Below, piece after piece: positions 54,475-64,000 of a DNA stretch of 64,000 nt. Each line of letters opens with the position of its first letter. The first letter of the stretch is position 1. The DNA comes from Zygnema cylindricum (Eukaryota > Streptophyta > Zygnematophyceae > Zygnematales > Zygnemataceae). The DNA is taken from assembly GCA_037447655.1 (NCBI GenBank), contig JBBHKE010002748.1:1-64000 (forward strand), read 5' to 3'. The notes below the pieces were generated by a model. That model was not told where the DNA came from, ran no database searches, and saw nothing but the letters and a program-made list of their open reading frames with translations. Both the position numbers and the translations under genes were made by a program.

Positions 54475-57400
54475 ATGTCTGCCGGCAGCGTGCGCATATC
54501 TAGAATGCGCCTGCCACGTGGCATGCGTCCTGACCTGGCCTCACATCTATGCTGCCTCTTACCCATTCTTTTTCTATTGATGATCTGGACATGGTGGCCG
54601 CTGGGAGGGCATCGCTCTGGACCTCTCTACTTCATCAGTGTGGGGGATTTTGGGACGGCCACGACATCGCAGAGGCTGGTGGCGGCACAGGTTGGCTGCG
54701 AACGAATCAGATCCTCGTACACATGCTCTTGTGCTGCTGCTTTCATGACGTCAGGTTCACTTATCCTGAGATGTTTTGGACGTTGTAGTACTTTTTAACC
54801 GCTAGGAAGGAGTATGCTGGCAGTATACTATAGTCAATCAGCTTCTTAATGACCTCACTGGAGTTTTCTCAGATGGCGATTCAAGCTGCAAAGAAGCATG
54901 TTAAGTTTGTTTTATCGCTTGGTGATAATGTTTACCCTTCTGGAGTTAAAAACTTGACCGATCCTCTTTTCACCACCGTTTTTGAGGTGATTTCCCAATC
55001 CCAATGCTGAACCTTTTACGTGTTTCCAAGCTGTATTACAAAAACCAAACAAAAAACAAACTTCAGATGTGTTCAGCAACCGCATTTTCATCGCGTTATG
55101 CTCAGGCTTTCAGGCTTTCATCTGTGGAGGACATGTGAAGTAGACGCGGAAACGCGGTATTATCAACGGTGAAACTTGGCGGATCTGTTTGTTCTATTGA
55201 TGTTTTGTTATTGTTCCTCCATAGCACAGAGCAGTGAGTGAACTGTTAGTTTTTGCGATCCGGTTCTGTTGCAACTTTTTCCCATAGCTGGTAGAGCACA
55301 TTGTCTTAACATTTTTTCAGGTGTGCTTTTTTTCTCTCCGCAGGATATTTATACCCAGGACTCATTGCAGATGCCATGGTGAGCTTCTTTGTCTTTCACT
55401 GCTTAGTTCCTGCCAAATTATTTGTATCCTTCCTACTGATCTACTTTCTTTACTGCTTCATAACGTCTTCCTGTAGCACAGAAGAAGAGCTTGTGCTAAT
55501 GCCTCAATATGTTGTTGAACTTTCAAATGGCTATTCCGTGATTTTTATTTTATGCAAGCTAAGAAGGGAATAGAATTAAGGAATCTGTTGGTTTGAGGCA
55601 ACCTTTTCGTTGCAGTGGGAAGTTATCATCCATAGAAATACTAGTTTACGCCAGCCTATTTCAGACCGTAAAGTGTTCCACAGGCTAGTGTAGAGGTTAG
55701 TTGTACATTTGTATCTTCCAAACGAGTTAGGGATGGTCATTTTGAAGAGTTTTGCACTGCTAGAAATCGCGTGATCATTTGGAATAGCTATGCAAGGAAG
55801 TATTGTGTGCTTGTCAGGGATGATAGATTCATTGCCAGTTTTTTTTAAAAAATTGTATATGCCCTGTGGTCACTAATTTAGAATTTATAAACTGGACGTG
55901 TGTTCTGTTCTTTTGTCCGATGACAACAAAGAGGAGAGTCCTCGTGGATAGAGTACTATGAATTGCACAACTGTGGAAGAAGACATATTCCTGCACCTAT
56001 GAACAAGATAGCGGCAGCCGATAGTGTTACCCCCTGCTCTTCAAAACGAGTATGATGATTAGTGTCATTGGCCTTTGTCTGGGCAATGACTAGCACTTAA
56101 GAAATTATGAAAGTCTTTTTTGTACTTGAGAAAGTGCTTTTACTTAAATGTTGGCGGTTGGTAAGTCACATGGGAATTTGTTCTTAGGAAAACCTAAAGT
56201 GTCCTGGATTAAGACATCAGCGGAAGATTCAAAAGTGACGAAACATGATGGCTTAACACAGTAGTGCTAGACCCTGACATGAGATTCCGAATTAGCTTAG
56301 ACCGTACTAAATTCAAAGTTCTGGCTGTATTCAACTGGTCTGCATTCTGCATATCTTGCAAGGCAATCGCATTTTCTACTCGAGCATTTATAAATATAGG
56401 TCCCGTGCATGTCCTGTAATCCCTTAGCTTGGTTTTTAAAAACGGGTCTGGTACATCTGTCATGATTTGCAGATCGTCCGTTGCAAGCTGTTCCTTGTAC
56501 CATATAATGGTTTTAGGTTTGAATGGCACAGCCTTATCTTAGATATTGAATATTCAGTATCAAAAAAATTAGCGTAATTAATATGTTTACCTTGCCGCTG
56601 TTATACGGTCAACACTTAAGTTTGGGCCGTAAATTTGAAATGTGAATTTTCTTATGTCATTTTCTTACTGCATTGTCCCACAACCCTCGTCTCACCATAC
56701 TTCTCTGTCCATCCATTTATCAATCCCTTTCAGCTCAGAGTATGTGTCTGTTTGTCTGTATCTGTTCAAACAAAACACGTTTCAAAACCAGCACTTCTTC
56801 ATCATTTTATGTCCATATCTTCACGTTTTTGTCGAGACTTGCGGTCTGGTAATCTCATTAAAGCTGTAAAGATGCACTCGTGTCTGTCTTGTTGAATATC
56901 CTTGAAGAGGCCCTGTTGCTCTTTTGGAATCGAAAAAATAAAAAGTTGCACGAGGATCCTCAATTTTGGGTTTTTTCCCCTGCTCCAATCATTCTACAAA
57001 AACCTTCCAGGAGCTTTAGATGAGAGATCTTGAGTTTTGCGCTTAGACCAGTTTTTTAGTTGACTGGTTGCTTAGCTGTGCAGGTACATGACATTGGGTG
57101 ACCATGACCACCGGGGCAGTGTACAGGCAGAAGTTGACTTCTCAAAAGTGTCAAAAAAGTGGAACATGTCCGCTCCATATTATAAACTCACTGTGCCTTT
57201 AGGAGGTCGACATTCTTTAGACTTGGTTGTAACCGATAGTGTTTGTCTTGAGGTGATTATTCCCTGCAAAGTCTTTCCAAACTTTTTTATCTTTTCGCTT
57301 TAATATTTAGCTCAGCTAGTTTTTCTGTTGGCATTAAGCTTAACTGGTGAAAATAGGATCTGGTTGTTACCCTTTTTCCCTTTTCCCATGCTTCTGGAAC

Positions 57401-60400
57401 ACATTAACTGGAATGTCTGTCTGCACAAATTGCGGTTGTTTGGGTGAGTCGTGACGTTTTGACTGCTCAGCTTTCTGCATGTATCTGGTGAGGGCAAAAA
57501 CTCACTGCTTGTGGTGACGCTTGGGAAGGGCAGGGGTTTGTCAGCACAGGGACTCCTCAAGATCGACGCTTTTTTGAGGATTACAATATGACTTTGGCTG
57601 GCTCAGAGGTGCGTTCAAAACTGCCTCAGCTATTGTCCTGGAAGACCTCAAGCTTCCCAGTTTCTGTGTGACGAATGCACTTCACAAACAGACAGTTGCT
57701 GCATGGCGTTGTTGGCCTCTAGGTTGTAATTTCATTGCAAGACAGCCCATGTTGAGATCGACCAGCATTGAGACTGATATGGTCAGAATATTTGGGGAGG
57801 AGATTCGTAAAGTGGGAAGGAGAGAGAGAAGAAAGGAGGGAGAGTGAAAGCAGGAGGGTGAGGGGAGAGGTAGGTGATAAGAAAGAGGGAGTGGGAGAGG
57901 TTGAGGGAGAGGCAGGGGGTGGAGGAAAGGAGATACAAAAGAGAGGGTCAAAGAAAATAGGTGAAGCATGTGAGAAGGGGAAGAGGGGGGAAGAGTGATG
58001 GAGAGGGAGAGAAATGGGTGGGGAGGAGAGGAAGTGAAAGAGGGAAAAGGAGAGGAGAAAGGCTTAATCGAATCCCTTCTTTTGAGTTTCACGTCTTTTA
58101 TTCTCATCTCGCCCCCTTGTTGCTTTTTTGTGTCTTTTTGACATGTGATTTAAGGAGTTCTGGGGATTAAACTGAAAAAAACACATAGTTTGCAGTTGCA
58201 GTTTAATTTGTGATAAGATAAACCGTCAAATGTCATTTGAAACAAAAACTTTGTAAACAATATCAAGAATACTTGAATTGTTTTTATCTCTTTCAAGACC
58301 CTCTTTTACGTCTTGTGTAAAGTACTTGTAGGTTACTGCATAGAATTAGTAGAGAATATGGAACTTACGTCCTGGACCTCAAGGGCACCATATGACTCTA
58401 AAGTCCAGATGTATTGAGTATATTTTTATTATCCTAAACCGACATTGTAGCTTAAAACGGAGAAACAATCCAGGACAGATTAAAATTCTTCATGTTTCTC
58501 AACAGTATAGTGATGTGTGAAGGTACTTTATGAAATATTTGAATCTGGTTTAATGTCTTATCTTTTTTCATGTTACAACTCTCAAGTAGGTCAGTACACA
58601 CTTCATTGTTCTATAAATTCCACTCACGCCTCTTTCTTCAAAGCGTCCCTCAGTACAATGCTCATCGCTATTAGCGTTAAACATTTTTCAGACAGTAAAA
58701 TGTATTGAACTTTATTTTCAATTGTTGGATTATTTTTTTAAGCAATCAAAAAGCAAAGGTCGCCTATCTGTCGATTAATCCATTAAAGTAAAGCACTCCA
58801 ACGGTTGAAAATAAAGTTAAAGGCGTTTTTCTGCCCGAAAAATCTTCAACTAATACTGATGGGCAGTGTAGTTTCCCATGCCAGTTTTGGTGTTTCTCAA
58901 TGGATTATTAAGGAAAGTGTCTTGCCCGCACTTTCAGTGATGGAAAGGCAAATCAGGGTTAACATCCTGCACAGAGGCATTAGAGAGGTTTTTTTAGGTT
59001 AGTATGGCTACCTGGTGACCTTGCGTTCATATCATTTAAGCTATGTATTCATACTTGCGGTTATTGTTAACTTTTGGATATTTGTTCTATTTTCTCTTTT
59101 TTTGTTAATGGCGTTTGACGTTTATCCAATCCCTAGGAATGTTCGTCACTTCACTGGACTTCAAAAACTTCGAAAACTTTTAAAATTTTAAATTTTTGTG
59201 TGTTCTATTTGTAGTCATGTGCCTACTTTTCTACCTGTGCCTTCTGATCACGTTTTTAAAAATGGTACGGTTCCTAAAATTGTGAAACCGAAGTCAACAA
59301 AAAACACTAAGTTATCTGCAGGTGTGAATACCGCTAGTGCAGGCAGGCAAGGCGCACCTGTTGTGGCTGGAGGAGACTCTGCATTCAAGCTCAGCCGATT
59401 GGTGGGTGGTCATTCAACAACTGACGGCTTAGGCTGGGTTCTTAATTAAGCTGGTTTCACTGAAGATCAAGAAGCTCACAACGGCAGGCACTCTCTGTTT
59501 GAGTTTCAATGTGCTGTAACATTGCGTGAAGTTGATGCACCCTCTCTGTTTGCCAGAAAACTCCAGGATAAATATTGTGGCTGCATGTGCTTTTCAAAGA
59601 GAACGTAATAAGGCTTTTGTTGTGTTGCAACAGAAAGGTTAACTAAGTGACGTGTTCAATCTTTCCTTATAATTGCACATACAGATACTCACTAAATAGT
59701 ACAATCAGTAAGTTTTCAAAGTGTAACCAGGCTATCAGATTTCATTTGTTCACTGTGTTTGACCTCCATACTACTTTCTTTTTTTTCCAGGCTAGTGGTG
59801 GTCGGCCACCGTCCAGTCCTAAGCTGCGCTGAACGCCCACGTTTTCCTGCTGAAAATCGTTTCACAGAACTTCTGGAGCCTCTCCTGAGCAAGCATCATG
59901 TGGTATGGACTATATCTGACCTTTAAAACCCTGTATATAACCCAGGGAAGAGGGAGCATTACGTGAGACTCATGTAGTTGCATTGGCTGATGGGTATTGT
60001 CTTTTGCTTGGTTTGGCGTGGTTGTAATTCCCTTCTTTTCAGTTGACTGATCGAAGAGGCCGAAACTCGTGTAATCTTGACAATTTATGGAGGAAAGCAT
60101 GGCACCTTATCCAGCAGTGTTCCTCGGAGTTTGATATTTGTCTCTATTTGCGTGTGAAATGTGTTTTACTTCAAGCTGCATGCAGTTAAATCCTTGTTAT
60201 TTTATGCCAGTGATTATGGTGACCTGTTCTTCACCTAAAAGACATGGCTTTGTGTGGCTTACAGGATGTTTACATTAATGGACATGACCACGTGGCACAA
60301 CATTTAGAGAAAAATGGTGTGGTTTATATTGGCAACGGAGTAGGAGGTTACGGCAACCATCCGGCTCATGCTAATAAGGAGACGGTGTGGGTCAAGTAAG

Positions 60401-60616
60401 TGAGCGAAAACTTTGGGAGGAAAGGCACACTGCAGAGCCCTTTTTTTTTTTTTAGGATGTTATAATGATGCTGGGGTCAATTGAAACAAATTTGCTGCAG
60501 GTTGTGTATGACTGAGAATGGCAAATTCTCTCTTCTGAGAATGAAGTTTTCTCTTGTTTGGTCGCAGTGATAGTTGCGAAGGCTTCGTTCTCCATCGAGT
60601 CACGCCCATGGAGTTG
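54475..60616 (+). CDS. Purple acid phosphatase (metallophosphoesterase), partial multi-exon model
   Basis: This is a binuclear-metal phosphatase of the purple/tartrate-resistant acid phosphatase family, which hydrolyses phosphate monoesters, usually outside the cytosol. Exons I can support: about 54475-54690 (a hydrophobic segment LCCLLPILFLLMI, then motif I VGDFG), 54873-54986 (motif II GDNVYPSG), 55344-55378, 57084-57252 (motif III LGDHDHRGS), about 57545-57608 (PQDRRFFEDYNM), 59791-59902 (motif IV VVVGHRPV), 60265-60395 (motif V NGHDHVAQH) and 60568-60616 (CEGFVLHRV). Introns are GT-AG and the phases fit except on the upstream side of 57545. At least one exon is missing between 57608 and 59791, and the 3' end is not found. 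The start may be 54475 or 54523. Motif III has Asp where the family has the metal-bridging Asn. Confidence 0.82.
55379..57083 (+). other. 1.7-kb intron of the phosphatase gene
   Basis: It begins GTGAGC and ends GCTGTGCAG. The split Trp codon (TG/G) joins MPW to YMTLGD. No transposon or conserved frame is recognised inside it. Confidence 0.75.
57769..58065 (+). repeat. Purine-rich low-complexity tract in an intron
   Basis: Nearly pure GA sequence (AGGGAGAGTGAAAG, GGAGAGGCAGGGGG and similar) lies between phosphatase exons. Frames on both strands here are compositional. Confidence 0.75.
59198..59449 (+). other. Unassigned open stretch, possible exon
   Basis: An 83-codon frame with coding-like composition (VPKIVKPKSTKNTK, GGDSAFKLSRLVGG) sits between phosphatase exons. 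An acceptor-like TTTGTAG lies just before 59215. It matches no family I recognise. It could be part of the missing exon region or chance. Confidence 0.25.
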
Positions 60617-61579
60617 GTGAGGATCTTGGCCTTGGTTGAAAGGAATTTTAGGCCACTTTTCTTCTCCATCTGTTGCAGTGTTGGTGGTAGAAACATATGC
60701 TTTTTTAAATTCAAAAATAAGTTGTTTGATTATACTGAACAGAGGGTGACTTCTTTGACCCTGGATTTTTTGTTGTCTGTTATTTGTTACCATGCCAGAG
60801 CTTCACATTTATGGCCTCTAACGGTACCATACTGCACGAGATTCACCTTTTCCAAACCCAAATGCATCGAGATATGCGTCGCAGGAAAGCCAGTTAGTAA
60901 TATTCTGGAACTTCTATTCAAATCCTTTCCCTCAGTGGAGGACTTCATTTTTCTCAATGTTTTCAACTCGTGCGAGTGGCAGTCTCTCTTGAGAGATTGT
61001 GTGGGATTTTGGCAGGTCTATTGATATAGTTATTGTTTCTCTAATTTATGCATGATACTTAAGGAAACGGAGCTCATGTTTGAGACCAACAGTATGTTTA
61101 TAGATTATGGAGAGAATTGGCCAGAAAGGCTACAAATTTTGATGCGGATGGAGTAGTCACTTATTGTTTTGACTGTTACGCAGGGTGTTATTATTGGATA
61201 GTACTGGATTCAAGGATAGGATGTAAGATATGGCTTAACAACTAGAAACACCAGAAATGTTTTTATTATAGCTGGTGCATTTAGTGAAGAATCCAGCATG
61301 ATGTGACCAGAAGTTGTCGGCAGCAAGTCTCTAAATGTTGACAATAACAAATGTTTTTGTATTTTTAAATATCATGTCTAATTTTTTATTTTCATCGCAT
61401 GGGTTGCCGCTGGATAAACCACAACAGTATGTAAAACACATAACATGCACCACGTATTGCATGCATTGGCAAAGTAGAAACGCGTTTACATGTGTCTGAC
61501 GAACCCCCGATTGAAAATGGTAAAACATGTCCGATGCACATTTCTCTAAAATAAAGCTGATATTGGTTAAGTTACTGGA
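60617..61579. other. Downstream part of the phosphatase gene / intergenic
   Basis: After the GT donor at 60617 I could not find the last coding exon. An open frame runs without a stop to 61024 but does not resemble phosphatase C-termini. The rest is AT-rich and unassigned. Confidence 0.4.
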
Positions 61580-62480
61580 GATGTTGGTCCGAGTATATTT
61601 GGATCAACAAGGTAGTCGCTAACTGTGTTATCTCCCATTTAGAGGTTTATTGATTCACTCATCAAGGAGGTTGTGAATTTTTGGTGGATAACGAACAAAC
61701 ATGCTATGAATCTTGGGTTCCACAAAAATGTCACCAATATGCCCAGTAAGCTAAAGATATATTGATTAGAGTCTCTAAGCAGGGTCTTTCCGTATGCGTG
61801 TAGAGTTAGTGCGTTCTATATATGATTGGATAGAATTATAGTTCCTTAGGCTTAGTGTAAGAATTCTAGTATTTCGTTAGTTTTCTGTATTCAACCTGTC
61901 AACTCTATTTGAAAGACAAAACTTCTTTTTGAGCATTTTTGAGTCACTTAGTGGAACTGTGTCTGGGTACTCAGTTGGTCTTTGGTGTAAATCTGCAGAG
62001 TTGTTTCACTGTATGTAATCTGTTTGTGAGTTGAACTGTGTCTACTAAATCCGATTATGTGCTTCAATTGCTAGTGTGAAATAGGCTGTGGAAGGTAGCT
62101 TTTGGGTAGCTTCTGTGAGTTAGCTATGGCTGAGGTTGCTACACGACAAGAGGTGGGCCCACGCCCAAGAGTACATACCTTTGATGGAACAGATTATTTA
62201 TATTAGGCAGAGATGTTAGAGAGCTACTCCGTCGAGAACGATCTTATGGATGTGGTGGAAGAACTCTCACAGGAACCTACATGAAATGGAAGAATAACGC
62301 TCAATGCAAGATCATTTTGAAACAGTCGATGCCAAAGGAACTGGTAATGACACACAAACAAATGAAAAGGTGTCAAAAATTTGGAAATCACTAGCTATCA
62401 GTACCAAAAGACTAATGTACAATATCAGATGGTTCCAACTAGTAATATCTACGAAAATGAGTATTCATGAGGAAGCGTAA
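61580..62480 (+). pseudogene. Degenerate copia LTR and gag fragment
   Basis: An ATG at 62126 begins M-A-E-V-A-T-R-Q-E-V-G-P-R-P-R-V, then TFDGTDYLY, a stop, and AEMLESYSVENDLMDVVEELS. This matches the A/D gag pattern (IPIFSGDKYVYW; LYWEDMLSSYFEETD). The PBS position reads GAGGTGGGCCCA, a decayed form. The upstream sequence from about TGTTGGTCCG (61580) is presumably the LTR, but no partner is present. Confidence 0.6.
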
Positions 62481-62795
62481 CAGAGTACTCTTAGTACGGA
62501 CACACTTTCTGATTGGCCGGTTTGTCCCTCAATGTTGTGAGAGCGTATTTTAAGACCATGAATTTTTCCAACCTTCCTTACTACCAGCTGGAATACTCAC
62601 GTTTCGGCAACTTTGAGGAGCCATATCTTGCAATTTTTTCAATGAATTCAAATGAAACTTTGCAGTCCTACAGAATGGTTTCCAAATTGCCTCTGTGCGC
62701 AGTTTGGTCGTGTTTGATCGTCTGTGTCAACTGGCGTGTCGAGTCAAAGTAGCCTCTTTGTGCTGCGGCCATGTTCGCATTCGGTCTTCAGTGTG

Positions 62796-62880
62796 TACGG
62801 TAATCTTCATGTACCGTCACGTTTCTGTACGGTAAAGTCTTGTACGGTCAAGTTACTGTACGGTCAGGTGACCGTACGAC
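62796..62880 (+). promoter_or_regulatory. Array of TGTACGGT(C/A) words
   Basis: Six GTAC cores occur in ~85 bp, mostly as TGTACGGTAA/TGTACGGTCA at ~16-20-bp spacing. It lies ~700 bp upstream of the plastid-protein exon, and more GTAC words follow to ~63150. A regulatory role is inferred. Confidence 0.4.
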
Positions 62881-63570
62881 AAAGTTGTGGTTGTGGGGGG
62901 AGATTTAAGGACAGTCAAATTCAGGTCTTTGGTTCAACATGTACTAGATTTAGAGTTTCCACTAAGTACATGTACTTCCGTACGAAACGTCAACGGACGT
63001 CACCACCAAGGATTCTTGTGTACTCACTGTGGATTGACACGTACGCAGTGAATTTACATCCGCGTAGCTCGGCTTGGTATCGGCTGATTGTCACAGAATT
63101 ACAAGAGGTACGTCCACGTCACTAACGGTCCACACCGACCGTACATGAGGAGGTCAACGGACCTCATCAAATCGGGAGCCTTTGTCCTCCTATCGTTTTC
63201 GACAGACGTGGCGCTATTTATGGGAATCCGGAACGATCGGGCGGCGGTAAACGGATCGTGTTGATGCTACAGAAAGCGCGGTCAGATTTGATTCATAATG
63301 ATAAAGACGGGGAATAATCGCGCGAACCTGTTCGCTTCACTATGGAAATGTGTGGATAAATTAGTGTGATATGTGGAAATTAGCGTTTACATTTTATTGG
63401 CTTTAGCTCCTTGAATCCAAAATAGCGTTAATAACACAATTTCTTTCCCTACATTGATATTTTTCTAACACCAAAAGCGATTCACGGTGTACTATACCGT
63501 ACTACACATGTACTGTTACCTTACTCTTAACTCCGCCCATGGCCATACACTCCACTATCCAGTCATTCCC

Positions 63571-63901
63571 ATGGCTGTCTCCGGGCTTCCTTTCTTTCCA
63601 TCGGCGGCGACCAGCCTTTTGTCTTCCTCCATACCGTCTTGCTCACAGAAAATTTCCAAGCCATGGCTGACCTGCCCCTTAAAAAAATCTTTCGTTCGTA
63701 CAAGTGGCTCCACGCCAAGCAGTTGCCAATACAAAATTTGTGCGAGGGCTGCTGCAGAGTCTCCGTTCGCTTCTGTGACATCTGTAGATGAAGATCCCGC
63801 GTCGCAGGTTCACGGCGGCTCCGCCGAAACGACCGCCGACGAGGATCGCGCCAGCTTCCCAAAGGAGAGCTTTCAGTGGCCGGAGGCTTGGTACCCAGCC
63901 G
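63571..63901 (+). CDS. First exon of a probable plastid Rieske oxygenase (pheophorbide a oxygenase-like)
   Basis: The frame from ATG 63571 starts M-A-V-S-G-L-P-F-F-P-S-A and has the composition of a chloroplast transit peptide: rich in Ser/Ala/Thr, few acidic residues over the first ~70 positions. An acidic linker follows, then FPKESFQWPEAWYPA, which resembles the start of the PAO/Tic55/ACD1-like family (…F-x-W-x-x-x-W-Y-P-V…) just before the Rieske domain. The exon ends at a GTGAGG donor (63902). The Rieske Cys-His motifs would be in the next exon, outside the window. An in-frame upstream ATG at 63487 exists, but 63571 fits a transit peptide better. The family call rests on one short motif. 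Confidence 0.5.
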
Positions 63902-64000
63902 GTGAGGCTCTAAATCTGGGCTTCACCATATGTTTTTATGCAAATGTTTCGTATATACTGAGTGTTTTTTGAATCGTCTCCCTTGTACCGATTTGTGATC

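Noticed and set aside
56209-56529. - strand frame of 106 codons as a nested gene
   Set aside because: No recognisable domain; it lies in the large phosphatase intron and is of a length expected by chance.
57682-58107. Pro/Ser/Leu-rich - strand frame of 141 codons
   Set aside because: It is the complement of a GA-rich low-complexity tract inside the phosphatase intron, so its composition is trivial.

Overview
The window is nuclear DNA from a eukaryote of the green (streptophyte-like) lineage, probably a large repeat-rich genome such as a charophyte alga. The species cannot be named from sequence alone. Three things point there: Ty1/copia and Ty3/gypsy pol sequences of plant type; a primer-binding site complementary to the anticodon arm of a plant-type initiator tRNA-Met; and a first exon that looks like a chloroplast-targeted pheophorbide a oxygenase-type Rieske protein. 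Roughly the first 49.3 kb is a stack of LTR retrotransposons. The last 14.7 kb is host sequence carrying two partial intron-containing genes on the + strand.

Layout of the retrotransposon block. At 1-2086 there are fragments of three copia-type families. A copia element (called A1 here, + strand) lies at 2087-7278 and is joined LTR-to-LTR to another copia element (D, - strand, 7277-12432). From 12433 to 19679 there are gypsy gag and leader remnants mixed with copia LTR pieces and a solo LTR (17399-18240, TSD AATAG). From about 16978 to 48289 runs one old gypsy element (G, - strand) into which younger elements have inserted. These are E (19680-24108, TSD ATTGG), B2 (26922-32716, TSD CTCAT, same family as A1), C (33951-40302, TSD CAGAC) and F (42818-46438, TSD GGTCC). 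Removing them rejoins the gypsy gag, protease, RT, RNase H and integrase in order. The block ends with copia fragments at 48290-49311.

The most interesting signal is shared by the copia-type families A, C, D and E. The 5' LTR ends in coding sequence: it carries the gag start codon and the first 6 to about 60 residues. The next bases are a half-tRNA-iMet primer-binding site (GGTTATGGGCC/CCACC) read in frame as gag residues V-M-G-P. The PBS is therefore under both priming and protein-coding constraint. F keeps the PBS but has no gag or pol. The C and E LTRs also share a U3 region with about six GTAC cores in about 80 bp upstream of a TATAAAT box.

Host part. 49312-54470 has no convincing gene but holds GTAC-rich sequence, a 45-bp near-perfect palindrome with related dispersed modules, and a 4 x 34-bp tandem repeat. 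A purple acid phosphatase (metallophosphoesterase) gene runs from about 54475 to at least 60616 with canonical GT-AG introns. All five metal-site motifs are recognisable, but motif III reads GDHD in place of the usual GNHD. A degenerate copia LTR/gag fragment lies at about 61580-62480. A GTAC array at 62796-62880 precedes the transit-peptide-bearing exon at 63571-63901.

Almost all transposon reading frames carry stops or frameshifts, so they are annotated as pseudogenes. Boundaries backed by TSDs are good to about 1 bp; those of the old gypsy pieces are approximate.
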